A stretch of 64,000 bases of DNA from Polaromonas sp. SP1. Its GTDB lineage: Bacteria > Pseudomonadota > Gammaproteobacteria > Burkholderiales > Burkholderiaceae_C. A program made the translations under genes and the position numbers. Shown here piece after piece: positions 25,300 to 34,793 of the stretch. The DNA is taken from the NCBI RefSeq assembly GCF_003711205.1, contig NZ_CP031013.1, positions 186,001 to 250,000 of the forward strand, read 5' to 3'. Positions within the stretch are counted from its first letter, which is position 1, and the number at the start of each line of letters is the position of its first letter. A model generated the notes under the pieces. That model was given only the letters and a program-made list of their open reading frames with translations. It had not been told where the DNA came from and made no database searches.

Positions 25300-26961
25300 A
25301 TGAGACAAAGCCGTTTGATCAGATACCTGGCCCGTTGCGGGCTGACCGGCATGCTTGCCGTAGCTGCCGCAGCGGCGATAGCGGCCGACGAGCATTTCGA
25401 CATCACGCGCTTCCAGGTTGAAGGCAATACGCTGCTGCCAGCGGCCGAAGTGGAGCGCCTGGTTGCGCCCGCTGCCGGCCCAAAACGCACGTTTGCCGAT
25501 ATCCAGCTTGCCGTTGAGGCCTTGCAGGAAGGCTATCGCAAGGCCGGCTACACCACGGTGCTGGTCTCGGTGCCCGAGCAGGAACTGGCCGGCGGCGCCG
25601 TCAGGCTTCTGGTCCGCGAAAGCGTCATTTCCTCGATCACCATCAGCGGCAACGAGCATTTCGACGAAGCCAATATCCGCGCCAGCCTGGTGCGGCTGCA
25701 GGTGGGGCGCACGCCCAGCCTGGGCGCGATTTCCGAATCCATCCAGCTGGCCAATGAAAGTCCGGCCAAACAGGTCGCCGTCACGCTGGCCGAGGGCGAC
25801 AAGCCCGGCACCATCGACGCCAAGGTGCTGGTCACCGACAACAAGCCGCTGCGCATCATCACCACGCTGGACAACACGGGTGCGCCCTCCAGCGGCCGCT
25901 GGCGCACCGGCATCGCCTTGCAACACGCGAACCTGTTCAACCGCGACCAGGTGGGGACGCTGGCTTACAGTACCTCGCCCGACAGCCCCGCCGGGGTGAA
26001 CCTGCGGGTCTATTCGGCCGGCTACCGCATCCCGCTGTACGCGTTTGGCGACAGCATCGACTTCATTTACGGCAAGTCCAGCGTCAATTCGCCGTCGACC
26101 TCGCCCGTGCTGGGCGGGCTGCTGGGCTTTACGGGCAAGGGCGACATCTACGGCCTGCGCTGGAACCACTTCCTGGGCCGCCGCGGCGAAAGCACCGCCA
26201 AGCTGGTGCTGGGCCTGGACCACAAGCTGATCGATTCGCGCTGCATCATCGGTGGCGTCACGGTCAGCATCGCACCGCCCACACCGCCCATCGCCTCCTG
26301 CGTGCCTTACACCACCACGCCGCTCAGCATCACCTACAGCAGCCAGAGCGAGGGCGTGGACCAGATTTCGGGCTACAGCATCGGCCTGTCGCGCAACCTG
26401 CCCAGCGGCGAGCGCTACACCAATGTGGACGGCCGCACCGACCGTTATTCCTACCTGACGCCGGGCAACCGCGCCAGCCGTGACGGCTTCATGGCCGCGC
26501 GCGGCACGGCCTCGGTGTTCAAGGCCTTTGCCAACGGCTGGCAGGGCCGCCTGGCCGGCAGCGCGCAATACACTGATACGCCGCTGGTCTCGAGCGAGCA
26601 ATTCGGCCTGGCCGGCTCGACGCTGGTGCGCGGTTTCCAGGAGCGCGCCGTGGCAGCCGACAGCGGCATCGTGGCCAACGCCGAGCTCTATACGCCGGAG
26701 CTTTCCGCCAGCCTGGGCGTGCCCGGCCAGTTGCGTGCCGTGTTTTTCATTGACGCGGGCCACGGCAGCAACAACAAGGTGGGCAACAGCGGTGTGCCCA
26801 GCAGCATGACGATCTCAAGCATGGGCGCAGGCCTGCGTTATGTCCTGAGCCGCGACTTCAGCCTGAATGTGGACCTGGCGCGCGTGAACAACGCGGGCAC
26901 CTCGGTCACGGAAAAGCGGGGCGACTGGAATGCCCACCTGAGCGCTTCGCTGGCGTTCTGA
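25300..26961 (+). CDS. TpsB outer-membrane transporter (ShlB/FhaC/HecB family)
   Basis: This two-partner secretion pore exports the TpsA protein encoded next. The 553-residue product has a signal peptide (about 1-34), a POTRA_2-type periplasmic domain starting DEHFDITRFQVEGNTLLPAAEVE, a second POTRA region (around SSITISGNEHFDEANIRASL) and a beta barrel. The signature VRGFQE in the barrel (STLVRGFQERAV, near 445) is the conserved VRGY/F motif of loop 6. The start at 25300 was chosen because the signal peptide begins there. It precedes tpsA by 20 bp. Confidence 0.9.
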   Translation: MRQSRLIRYLARCGLTGMLAVAAAAAIAADEHFDITRFQVEGNTLLPAAEVERLVAPAAGPKRTFADIQLAVEALQEGYRKAGYTTVLVSVPEQELAGGAVRLLVRESVISSITISGNEHFDEANIRASLVRLQVGRTPSLGAISESIQLANESPAKQVAVTLAEGDKPGTIDAKVLVTDNKPLRIITTLDNTGAPSSGRWRTGIALQHANLFNRDQVGTLAYSTSPDSPAGVNLRVYSAGYRIPLYAFGDSIDFIYGKSSVNSPSTSPVLGGLLGFTGKGDIYGLRWNHFLGRRGESTAKLVLGLDHKLIDSRCIIGGVTVSIAPPTPPIASCVPYTTTPLSITYSSQSEGVDQISGYSIGLSRNLPSGERYTNVDGRTDRYSYLTPGNRASRDGFMAARGTASVFKAFANGWQGRLAGSAQYTDTPLVSSEQFGLAGSTLVRGFQERAVAADSGIVANAELYTPELSASLGVPGQLRAVFFIDAGHGSNNKVGNSGVPSSMTISSMGAGLRYVLSRDFSLNVDLARVNNAGTSVTEKRGDWNAHLSASLAF

Positions 26962-26981
26962 AGAACACAAGGTAGACCCCC

Positions 26982-29336
26982 ATGCACCTGCATTCCCGCC
27001 CCCTTCGCCTTTCGTTGCTGGCCAGCGCCCTGCTGCTGGCGTGCGGCGCGCAGTCCTTTGCACAGGGCTTGCCCGCCAACGCCCTGCCCACGGGATGGAA
27101 CGTCACCTCGGGCGCCGCGACCATCACGCAAAACGGCAACACGCTGAACATCAACCAGACCAGCCAGCAGGCGATTGCCAACTTCGCGAGCTTCAACGTC
27201 GGCTCCGGCGCACTGGTCGACATCCGCCAGCTCAACAGCTCGGCCGCCCTGCTGGCCCGCGTTACCGGCGGCGACCCGTCGCTGATCCAGGGGCAGATCC
27301 GGGCCGACGGCGCCCTGTGGCTGATCAACCAGGCCGGCATCATGGTGGGCCCCGGCGCGCGCATCGACGTGGCGCGTTTCATCGCGAGTTCGCTCAACGT
27401 CAGCGACAGTGATTTCCTGGCCGGCCGCCTGAACTTCAAAGGCGCGGGCACGCCGGGCGATGTGCGCAACGAAGGCACGATCAACGCGGCCAGCGGCGGC
27501 AGCATCTATTTGGTGGGCGCCAACGTCGCCAACAGTGGCAGCCTGAACGCACCGCAGGGCGAGGTGCTGCTGGCGGCCGGGCAAACCGTGCAACTGGTCG
27601 ACACCGCGACACCCGGCGTTTCCGTGGCTATCACCGGCACACCGGGTGAAGCCCGGAACTTGGGCCAGATCACGGCCGAAGCCGGGCGCATAGGCCTGGC
27701 CGCCGGCCTGGTGAGCAACAGCGGCACCATCAACGCCTCCAGCGCGGTGCGCGAAGGCGGCAGGATTTTCCTTCGCGCTTCCGGCGACATCAAAACCTCG
27801 GCCACGTCGAACATCAGCGCCAACGGCACGACAGGCGGCCATGTCGTCCTGATTGCCGAAAACGCCGCGTCCATCGATGGCGAGGTGTCGGCCACAGGCA
27901 GCGCAGGCCGCGGCGGTTATGTCGACACCTCCGGCAAACGCTCTCTGGATGTCGTCAAGGCGCCGACCGTCGGCCAGGGCGGCGAATGGCACATCGACCC
28001 CTTCAACATCGAAATCGTGGCGGCCGGGCCGGACGCCGGCACCACGGGCGAAAACGTCATCACGTCGAATGAGACCGGCGCCCACATCAGCGCGGGCACC
28101 ATCACCAATGCGCTGGACAACGGCATCAATGTGACCATCACCACGGGCCGGGGCAACCCCGCCGTGGACCTGGCGCACGGCGACATCACCGTGTCTGCCG
28201 CCATCAGCAAGACCGCGGGCGCCGATGCGGCGCTGACCTTGCGGGCCAACAACAACATCATCATCAACGCGCCCATCACCAGCACCTCGAACAAGCTCAA
28301 CCTGACCCTGAACAGCAACTACCAGAGCGACTACCCGCTGGACGACCACGCGGTGCAGCTCAATGCCAACCTCGCACTGAACGGCGGCCTGCTCAGGGTC
28401 TCGCAAAGCGAAGGCAACGGCAACGGCACGCTCAACATCGCCGGCGGCACGACGACGCTCCTGGCCGGCTCCATCCTCAACGCCGCCGCCGTCAATGTGC
28501 TGGCCGGCGGCACGCTGTCCGGCGCCGGCACCGTGACGGGTGCGCTGTCGAACAACGGCAATGTGACGGTCGGCGGAGCCGGGGCCACCGGCCGGTTGAC
28601 CGTACAGGGCAACTACACACAAGGCAGCACCGGCGGGCTCAACGTCGAATTGCAGGCGACGGACGGCTTTGACCAGCTGGCCGTCGACGGCACGGCCAGC
28701 CTGAACGGCAGGCTCAGCATCCGCGCGGTGGCCGGCTTTGTGCCGCCCCTGGACTCAACCTTCGATGTGGTGACCGCGCAAACGGTGGGCAGCACCGGCA
28801 GTTTCAGCACCATTGATGCGCCCCAGCAGTCAACGGCCGCCTTCCAGGCGAGCCTGCATGTCAGCTACCCGGGCGCGGGCACCACCGTTTCCCGCATCAC
28901 GGCAAGGCCGCCGGTCGTCACACCGACGCCAGCCCCCTCGCCGGACATCTGCACGATCGCGCCGACCTCAGCGCTCTGCCAGGTGCTGTCGCCGCCGACC
29001 GCCTCGGTCCCGATCCGTCTGGTTCAGCAGGCACTTAACAACGTCATCAAAACCGTGACACCCAGCAAGCCCATGGATTCACCGCTGCCGGATGACTTCA
29101 CGCCTGAGAAGGTCGCCGCCATGCCGGCCTCCATCCCCGCGGCGGACAACAGCGGCAGCAGCGGCAATAGCAGCACTAGCAGCAGCAGCACGTCATCCGG
29201 CGGATCCGGTGGCCCGGCATCCACCACTTCGACACCGGACGACAGCAAGTCGGACGCGAAAAAAGACGACAAGTCGACGGAGACCAAAACGACCGTCGCC
29301 AAAAACGAGCCGGCCAAAAAAATGTATTGCAACTAA
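26982..29336 (+). CDS. TpsA secreted filamentous-hemagglutinin-like protein
   Basis: The 784-residue product has a signal peptide (about 1-27), and an N-terminal TPS secretion domain (about 30-180) with NFASFNVGSG, LLARVTGGDPSLIQGQI and NQAGIMVGPGARIDVARFIASSL, the module recognised by TpsB. A Gly/Ala/Thr/Asn-rich region follows that should fold as a right-handed beta helix (about 180-650). A Ser-rich stretch (about 725-750) and a Lys-rich tail end the protein. Cys residues in DICTIAPTSALCQ and at the C terminus (MYCN) could help anchor it. The protein is short for an adhesin, and its ligand is unknown. Confidence 0.88.
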   Translation: MHLHSRPLRLSLLASALLLACGAQSFAQGLPANALPTGWNVTSGAATITQNGNTLNINQTSQQAIANFASFNVGSGALVDIRQLNSSAALLARVTGGDPSLIQGQIRADGALWLINQAGIMVGPGARIDVARFIASSLNVSDSDFLAGRLNFKGAGTPGDVRNEGTINAASGGSIYLVGANVANSGSLNAPQGEVLLAAGQTVQLVDTATPGVSVAITGTPGEARNLGQITAEAGRIGLAAGLVSNSGTINASSAVREGGRIFLRASGDIKTSATSNISANGTTGGHVVLIAENAASIDGEVSATGSAGRGGYVDTSGKRSLDVVKAPTVGQGGEWHIDPFNIEIVAAGPDAGTTGENVITSNETGAHISAGTITNALDNGINVTITTGRGNPAVDLAHGDITVSAAISKTAGADAALTLRANNNIIINAPITSTSNKLNLTLNSNYQSDYPLDDHAVQLNANLALNGGLLRVSQSEGNGNGTLNIAGGTTTLLAGSILNAAAVNVLAGGTLSGAGTVTGALSNNGNVTVGGAGATGRLTVQGNYTQGSTGGLNVELQATDGFDQLAVDGTASLNGRLSIRAVAGFVPPLDSTFDVVTAQTVGSTGSFSTIDAPQQSTAAFQASLHVSYPGAGTTVSRITARPPVVTPTPAPSPDICTIAPTSALCQVLSPPTASVPIRLVQQALNNVIKTVTPSKPMDSPLPDDFTPEKVAAMPASIPAADNSGSSGNSSTSSSSTSSGGSGGPASTTSTPDDSKSDAKKDDKSTETKTTVAKNEPAKKMYCN

Positions 29337-29347
29337 AGGCGCATGAC

Positions 29348-29821
29348 ATGAAGCTGCCAATATTTTTCAAGCCGCTGCTACCCGCATTGGCACTCGCGCT
29401 GCTGGTGCTGAGCCCGCTTGCACAGGCACAGGTACAAGCGCAGGTGGTCGGCACCGTTACCAAAGTCTCCGGCGTGATGGTGGCCAAAAGCGCCGAGGGC
29501 CGCACCCGCGTGCTGGCCGAAAACTCGCCGCTGCGCCAGGGCGATACCGTCACCACCAGCCGCAACACCTTCGGCCGCCTGGAGTTTGTAGACGGCGCCG
29601 CCATCGTGCTGCGGCCCGAGTCGCTGCTGGTGCTGACGCGCTACAGCTACGACGCCGACAAGCCCGAGCTCGACAAGGTGGAGCTGGAGCTGACGCAAGG
29701 CGGCTTCAGCAGCACGGCCGGCGCCCTGGGCAAACGCAGCGCCAACGCCACCGTGATCACCACGCCCGCAGGCAACCTGCAGGGCAGCGCCAGCATGGAG
29801 GTTTCCCTCAGGCAGCCTTGA
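29348..29821 (+). CDS. FecR-domain exported protein
   Basis: The 157-residue protein has a signal peptide (about 1-28) and a FecR-like domain (about 35-135): VVGTVTKVSGVMVAKSAEGR, LRQGDTVTTSRNTFGRLEFVDG, then ALGKRSANATVITTPAG. Such single-domain proteins are common beside TPS systems. Here it lies 11 bp after tpsA, so it is probably cotranscribed. There is no ECF sigma factor or anti-sigma membrane span, so a classical FecR signalling role is unlikely; a periplasmic or surface partner role is inference. The upstream TTG at 29327 is less likely as start since the signal peptide begins at the ATG. Confidence 0.75.
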   Translation: MKLPIFFKPLLPALALALLVLSPLAQAQVQAQVVGTVTKVSGVMVAKSAEGRTRVLAENSPLRQGDTVTTSRNTFGRLEFVDGAAIVLRPESLLVLTRYSYDADKPELDKVELELTQGGFSSTAGALGKRSANATVITTPAGNLQGSASMEVSLRQP

Positions 29822-29865
29822 GCCCGCTTGAGCCATCCCTCCAACCCAACATCGCAGGAAACCCC

Positions 29866-30234
29866 ATGAACAAACTCACTTCGGTCTCGCTGGCCTTGCT
29901 GGCCGCACTGGCCTCCACCTCCGCGCTGGCTCAGCTCAACATCCCGCTCCCCACAGGCATCACAACCAAGCCTGGCGGCACCCCGCCGCCGTTGCCGCCG
30001 GGGCTGTATGTGCAGGTGATAGACGGCCTGATCAACGTCACCAACAAGGGCGGCACCCAGAATTTCGCGGCGGGCCAGTTCGGCTATACAGCCGCGCCGT
30101 TCCAGGCGCCTGTCGTCGTGCCGAAAAATCCCGGCCTGCAGTTCACCCTGCCACCGGCGTTCAGTGCGCCGCCCCCTGTCTCCGGCACGTCGACCGCTCC
30201 CAAATCCAATGCGGTGGATTGCGAAGTGCGCTAA
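29866..30234 (+). CDS. Small secreted protein of TPS operon
   Basis: The 122-residue product has a signal peptide (about 1-22, ending ALA) and a mature part rich in Pro, Gly and hydrophobic residues (TTKPGGTPPPLPPGLYVQV, NFAAGQFGYTAAPF, PPAFSAPPPVSG). The segment VIDGLINVTNKGGTQNF resembles small beta-strand repeats found in FecR-associated proteins of Burkholderiales, but I cannot name a family. It ends the operon, 44 bp behind the FecR-like gene, and is followed by a terminator. Confidence 0.6.
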   Translation: MNKLTSVSLALLAALASTSALAQLNIPLPTGITTKPGGTPPPLPPGLYVQVIDGLINVTNKGGTQNFAAGQFGYTAAPFQAPVVVPKNPGLQFTLPPAFSAPPPVSGTSTAPKSNAVDCEVR

Positions 30235-30287
30235 ATCACGGATTCCGCGGCCAAAGGCGGGTACCCGATTCAACACCGCCACCCATC

Positions 30288-30323
30288 AAAGCCCCTGGCT
30301 CGCAAAGAGCAGGGGCTTTTTTA
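30288..30323 (+). terminator. Rho-independent terminator of the TPS operon
   Basis: AAAGCCCCTG-GCTC-GCAAA-GAGC-AGGGGC followed by TTTTTT is a long GC-rich stem with T-run, 50 bp after the last TPS operon gene. Confidence 0.88.
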
Positions 30324-30448
30324 TGCCTACCGCAGGCATGGACGGCAGGCCAATGAGTACCTTGGTCGTACCGGGGAAGCCCTCCCCTTGGGCCGTTGCT
30401 TATTGAAGCCTTTTACCCAAGAATCAGCCTGAACAACGGGAGGTTCTC

Positions 30449-31363
30449 ATGAAGACTGGTTTTCTGAATCGCTCTTTCGCTTTCCAAGCGCGCCTGTTGC
30501 CGGCCGCACTCGCGGTACTGGCGCTTACCGCGCCGCAATGGGCACACGCCCAGGCCACGCTGGAGAAAATCAAAAGCCGCGGCCAGATCAACGTGGGCTA
30601 CCGCGCAAACTCCGCGCCCTTCTCGTTTCACCAGACACCGGAAAAGCCGCTGGGCTACAGCATCGAATTCTGCAAGCCGATCATCGAGCGGCTGCGCCAG
30701 GCTGCCGGCAACAAAAACCTGCCGGTACGGTATGTCGAAACCTATGTGGACGCCCGCACACGCTTGCTGTCTGAAGGCAGTGTGGACCTGCTGTGCGAGA
30801 ACGTGACCGACACGCCTGAGCGCCGCACGCGCATGGATTTCTCCACACCCATCTTTATCGACGGGATCCAGGTCGCGGTGCGCACCAAGGACATGATCAG
30901 CACGCTCGGCCAATTGCGGGGAAAAAGCATCGTGGGGATTGATGGCAGCACTGTCGTTGCCGCGCTGGACCGCTATGCCAAATCCAATGCGCTGCAATGG
31001 CAATATGCCAAGGCCGTCAACGCCGATGCGGCTCTGGGCCAATTGCAACTGGGTTGGGCCGCGGGGTATGCGCGCGATGGCGTTGCGCTGGCCGCGCAAT
31101 TGGCCGACCTGCCCGACGCCGGCAACTACAGCATCCTGCCGGAGCGCCTGTCGGTCGAACCTATCGCCATCGCGTATCGCAAAGGGGACGCAGCCATGGG
31201 TGAATTGGTGAACGCCTCCATCAAGGAGTTCATGCGCAGCGGTGCGGCGCAGGGCTGGTACGAACAATGGTTTCTCAAGCCGCTCAAACCCGGCGGCAAA
31301 CCCCTGGCAACGGCAATGCCCGCGGAGATGAAGGCGGTGATGGACGCCGCCAAAGCCAACTGA
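30449..31363 (+). CDS. Amino-acid-type ABC transporter substrate-binding protein (family 3)
   Basis: The 304-residue protein has a signal peptide (about 1-33, ending AHAQA) and a bacterial extracellular solute-binding family 3 fold: TLEKIKSRGQINVGYRANSAPFSF at the mature N terminus, VDLLCENVTDTPERR (near 112), and LRGKSIVGIDGSTV (near 152). GGGAGG 7 nt upstream supports the ATG. It is a lone gene without permease or ATPase genes in the window, so it must use components encoded elsewhere. The ligand is probably an amino acid such as glutamate or aspartate, by family. Confidence 0.82.
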   Translation: MKTGFLNRSFAFQARLLPAALAVLALTAPQWAHAQATLEKIKSRGQINVGYRANSAPFSFHQTPEKPLGYSIEFCKPIIERLRQAAGNKNLPVRYVETYVDARTRLLSEGSVDLLCENVTDTPERRTRMDFSTPIFIDGIQVAVRTKDMISTLGQLRGKSIVGIDGSTVVAALDRYAKSNALQWQYAKAVNADAALGQLQLGWAAGYARDGVALAAQLADLPDAGNYSILPERLSVEPIAIAYRKGDAAMGELVNASIKEFMRSGAAQGWYEQWFLKPLKPGGKPLATAMPAEMKAVMDAAKAN

Positions 31364-31382
31364 GCAAAGGCAGAGCCGGTTC

Positions 31383-31443
31383 GATATCAAATCGGGCTCC
31401 AGCCCAATAACCACTTGGGCTTTGTGCTACTGTTTTTATAGCA
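31383..31443 (-). repeat. Dispersed palindromic element, copy 5 (intergenic)
   Basis: On the minus strand it runs TTGCTATAAAAACAGTAGCA to TTGGGCTGGAGCCCGATTTG. It lies 20 bp after the substrate-binding protein gene and is one of the best matches to the consensus. Confidence 0.7.
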
Positions 31444-31513
31444 ATGGCCCGCTCAGGCCGCACTACGCGAATGGCTTGGCGTGATGAAAAGGCCTCAAGC
31501 GGTTTAGGGCGAA

Positions 31514-32359
31514 TCAGGTCTTGGTGCCTTTGGGCGCCTGGGGCTCTTCGGGGTTGATGAACGAGTCTTCCCACTGCACCGCGAAATGGTGCTCACCGTC
31601 GTCGTGGACGATGCCCGAGCCCGTGCTGAGCGGGTCGAAGTTGGTAAAGCGGATTTTGCGGTTGCGTTCGAGCTTGGCCTGCAGGCTGCTGCGGGCGGCG
31701 GCCATCGCGGTCATGTCGACATGCTGCGCATCGGCGACCAGGGTGGCACCGTCTGCCGCGCGCATGGTGTCGGGCACGGTGGCCACGTCGTCGGCTTCAG
31801 ACTCGGGCATGGCCAGCGGCGGCTGGCCCAGCACGGCGGGTGCGCCCTCTTCGTCGTCCGACAAATCAATTTCGCCGAGGAAGGCGGCGCGCACGTCTTC
31901 CAGCGTGGGCAGGTTGCTGTCGCGCACCACCGCATAAGCGATGCCGCATTCGTCAAACAGCTTTCGCTTCAAGTCGCGGTTGCTGGCCCGCAGGCCCTGC
32001 GGGCCGGGCACGTCCAGGCAGCCGATCACGGTGCCATCTGCGGCGCAGACCGTGAAAGTGCAATACACGCTTTTGAGCAGTTCAAAGGAACGCTGGCCTT
32101 CGGCCTCATTGCGCGGCGAGACAAAACGGATGACGGGAATCTTGACCAGCACGTGGTGGTCGAAAAAGGCGCGCTGCAACCAGTGCCAGACTTCCTGCTC
32201 GCTGCCGAGCAGCAAAGGTCTCGCCTGAAGATGCCATTGCGCCGGAATACGCCTTTTCTTGCGCGCAGCGCGCGCCAGCCAGCCGTGATGGCAAGCCGCT
32301 CCCGCCGCCAATCCCGACACCGCCGTGGCGGTCAGGCCCAACACAAAAACATCAAACAT
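31514..32359 (-). CDS. DUF2726 domain-containing protein
   Basis: The 281-residue product begins with a membrane helix (about 4-22), followed by a basic segment (RAARKKRRIPAQW) and a DUF2726 domain (about 45-165: ARPLLLGSEQEVWHWLQRAF, HVLVKIPVIRFV, then AADGTVIGCLDV and KRKLFDECGIAYAVV), which resembles a nuclease-like fold. The second half is acidic, low in conserved features and ends with VHDDGEHHFAVQWEDSF. Function is unknown. The start at 32359 (MFDVFV) is preferred because the upstream in-frame codon would add an unlikely leader. Confidence 0.65.
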   Translation of the reverse strand: MFDVFVLGLTATAVSGLAAGAACHHGWLARAARKKRRIPAQWHLQARPLLLGSEQEVWHWLQRAFFDHHVLVKIPVIRFVSPRNEAEGQRSFELLKSVYCTFTVCAADGTVIGCLDVPGPQGLRASNRDLKRKLFDECGIAYAVVRDSNLPTLEDVRAAFLGEIDLSDDEEGAPAVLGQPPLAMPESEADDVATVPDTMRAADGATLVADAQHVDMTAMAAARSSLQAKLERNRKIRFTNFDPLSTGSGIVHDDGEHHFAVQWEDSFINPEEPQAPKGTKT

Positions 32360-32546
32360 GGGTGCCCTGCTTTTTTCTTCGAGTTTATACACAGCACCCA
32401 AGAGGTTACAACCGTTTACGAATTGAAGTGTTGTAGCCAGGTCTCAAAAGCCGGCTTTCCTCAATGCAAACTGCGACTTAAGTCACGTGGAAGCGCGTGG
32501 CGATCAGCGAAGCACCGTTCGCACGGCCAAAGGAGTAAGCGAAAAG

Positions 32547-33884
32547 TTACAACTCAGCGGCGTCGGGCACAGGACTGGCCAGCACCTTGTCGATGCGTTT
32601 GCCGTCCAGGTCCAGCACCTCAAAGCGCCAGCCGGCGCATTCAACATGCTCGGCCGCTTTCAGCAAACGGCCCGAAACGCTTTGCAGCAAACCGGCCACG
32701 GTGTTGTAGCGTCCCTTGCCTTCTTCAGGCAGCTCCTTGATGTCCAGGCGGGCCTTGAGTTCGGCCACGGGCATGACGCCGTCGATCAGCCAGCTGCCGT
32801 CTTCGCGTTCGGTGGCCCAGGCATCGACCTGGGCGCCGGGCTGCAACTCGCCGGTGATGGCTTCGAGCATGTCCATGGGCGTCATCAGGCCCTGCACCAC
32901 GCCATATTCGTCGACCACAAACACGATGCGTGTCGAGCGGGCGCGGAACTGCTCGAGCAACTCCATGCCGGTGAGCGTTTCCGGCACAAAGACGGCGGGC
33001 ACCGCATAAGCGCCAATGCGGTCGGCCACCGAAGGCACGGCGTCCGCATCTTCACCCGAAGGCACGGGCTGGATCTTGCCGCGCAGTGCCAGCAGCTTGG
33101 CGACGTTGACCACGCCCACCACGTCATCGAGGCTGCCGCGGCATACCGGGTACCACGAATGGCCCGTGGCGCCGGCCTTGTCGATGGCCTGGGCTACCGT
33201 GTCGGAGGCGTCCAGCCACTCAATATCAGAGCGCGGCAGCATCAGCGAGGTGAGCAGCCGGTCGTCGAGCAGGAACACGTTTTGCACCATCTGGTGCTCG
33301 TGCTCCTCGATCAGGCCGGCGTCCACACCTTCTTCCAGGCTGGCGGCGATTTCTTCTTCCGTCACCGCGCGGCCGGCGCTGTTGTCGATGCGCAGCAGTT
33401 TCAGCACCGCCAGTGTGCTGAGGGACAGCAGACGCACAAAGGGCTTGGCGCCGGTGGCCACCCACATCATGGGGCGCGAGACCAGGCGCGCCACGGTTTC
33501 GGGGTAGAGCTGCCCGATGCGCTTGGGCACCAGCTCACCGAAGACGATGGTGATGAAGGTGATGATGGTCACCACCAGCGCGGTGGCGGAAATCTCGGCG
33601 ATGCGCGGCGGCACGTTGAAGGTTTGTATCCAGGCCGCCAGGCCGCTGCTGAAGGCCGCCTCGCCGATGATGCCGTTGAGCATGCCGATGGAGGTGATGC
33701 CCACCTGCACGGAAGAGAGAAACTGCGTGGGGTTGTCAAGCAGGCCCAGGGCCGCCTGCGCACCTTTGTCACCCGACTCTCCCATGGCCGTGAGCCTGGC
33801 CTTGCGGCTGGAGGCCAGTGCCATCTCCGACATGGCAAAAACGCCGTTGAGCAGCGTCAGGAAAGCAATCAGCAAAAAGTCCAT
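32547..33884 (-). CDS. CNNM/CorC-HlyC family transporter (DUF21, CBS)
   Basis: The 445-residue protein has four hydrophobic segments in an N-terminal DUF21 domain (about 1-190, including GELVPKRIG), two CBS domains (about 210-335, with LMLPRSDIEWLDASD and DEYGVVQGLMTPMDMLEAI), and a C-terminal CorC_HlyC domain (about 345-430, EREDGSWLIDGVMPVAELK). Relatives are Mg2+/Co2+ exporters, while older annotations call them hemolysins. It is divergent from apaH with 37 bp between starts. The ATG at 33884 is used as the N-terminal helix begins there. Confidence 0.88.
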   Translation of the reverse strand: MDFLLIAFLTLLNGVFAMSEMALASSRKARLTAMGESGDKGAQAALGLLDNPTQFLSSVQVGITSIGMLNGIIGEAAFSSGLAAWIQTFNVPPRIAEISATALVVTIITFITIVFGELVPKRIGQLYPETVARLVSRPMMWVATGAKPFVRLLSLSTLAVLKLLRIDNSAGRAVTEEEIAASLEEGVDAGLIEEHEHQMVQNVFLLDDRLLTSLMLPRSDIEWLDASDTVAQAIDKAGATGHSWYPVCRGSLDDVVGVVNVAKLLALRGKIQPVPSGEDADAVPSVADRIGAYAVPAVFVPETLTGMELLEQFRARSTRIVFVVDEYGVVQGLMTPMDMLEAITGELQPGAQVDAWATEREDGSWLIDGVMPVAELKARLDIKELPEEGKGRYNTVAGLLQSVSGRLLKAAEHVECAGWRFEVLDLDGKRIDKVLASPVPDAAEL

Positions 33885-33921
33885 GGATTCAGAGTCTGGG
33901 CGGCAGGCGCAAAATAAACAC

Positions 33922-34791
33922 ATGTCACTTTACTTGATCGGCGACCTGCAAGGTTGCCACGCACCTTTTCAGCGGCTGCTCGACAAGATCGATTTCTCCC
34001 CCAGCCGCGACACCCTTTACCTCCTCGGCGACCTTGTCAATCGCGGCCCCGGCTCGCTGGAGGTGCTGCACAGCCTCTCGGCCCTGGGCGACGCCGCGCA
34101 GTGCCTGCTGGGCAACCACGACCTGCACCTGCTGGCCGTGTGGCAGGGCGTGCGCAAGCCGGGCCGCAGCGACACCGTGCAGGGCATCCTGGAGGCCAAA
34201 GACAGCCAGGCGCTGCTGGACTGGCTGCGCCACCGCGCCATGGTCATCCATCGGCATGGCTGGCTGATGGTGCATGCGGGCGTGCTGCCGCAGTGGACTG
34301 CCGCGCAAACCGTGGCGCTGGGCTCGGAAGTCGAGCAGGTGCTGCGCAGCGGCAATCTCAAGGATTTTTTGCAGGCGATGTATGGCAACACGCCCGACCA
34401 CTGGAGCGACAAGCTGCAAGGGGCCGACCGGCTGCGCACCATCGTCAATGCCCTCACGCGCCTGCGCTTTTGCACCCCCGAAGGCGTCATGGACTTCAGC
34501 AGCACCGACGGCCCCGGCAGTGCGCCAGAAGGTCACCTGCCCTGGTTTGATGTGCCGGGCCGTGCCACGCTCGGCACACCCGTGGCGTTTGGCCATTGGT
34601 CCACACTGGCCAGCGGCAAGAACAGCACGCCAACTCTGCGAAACAACACCTTGCCGCTGGACACCGGCTGCGTGTGGGGCGGCTGCCTCACGGCGGCCCG
34701 GCTGGGTGAAGAAGCGGGGGAGTTTGAATTGATCAGCGTGCAATGCGAGCAGGCGCAAAAACCCGGCAAGCCCGGCAAAGCCGGCAAATAA
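33922..34791 (+). CDS. apaH: Symmetrical bis(5'-nucleosyl)-tetraphosphatase ApaH
   Basis: ApaH cleaves Ap4A to two ADP and also removes NpN caps from RNA. The 289-residue protein carries the metallophosphatase motifs YLIGDLQGCHAPF (near 4), YLLGDLVNRGPGS (near 33), LLGNHDLHLLA (near 64) and VHAGVLPQW (near 117). A long ORF extends upstream but ATG at 33922 matches the family N terminus. The C-terminal tail (about 280-289) is a Lys/Gly/Pro repeat and is probably disordered. It ends 2 bp before the convergent brkB-like gene. Confidence 0.95.
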   Translation: MSLYLIGDLQGCHAPFQRLLDKIDFSPSRDTLYLLGDLVNRGPGSLEVLHSLSALGDAAQCLLGNHDLHLLAVWQGVRKPGRSDTVQGILEAKDSQALLDWLRHRAMVIHRHGWLMVHAGVLPQWTAAQTVALGSEVEQVLRSGNLKDFLQAMYGNTPDHWSDKLQGADRLRTIVNALTRLRFCTPEGVMDFSSTDGPGSAPEGHLPWFDVPGRATLGTPVAFGHWSTLASGKNSTPTLRNNTLPLDTGCVWGGCLTAARLGEEAGEFELISVQCEQAQKPGKPGKAGK

Positions 34792-34793
34792 GC

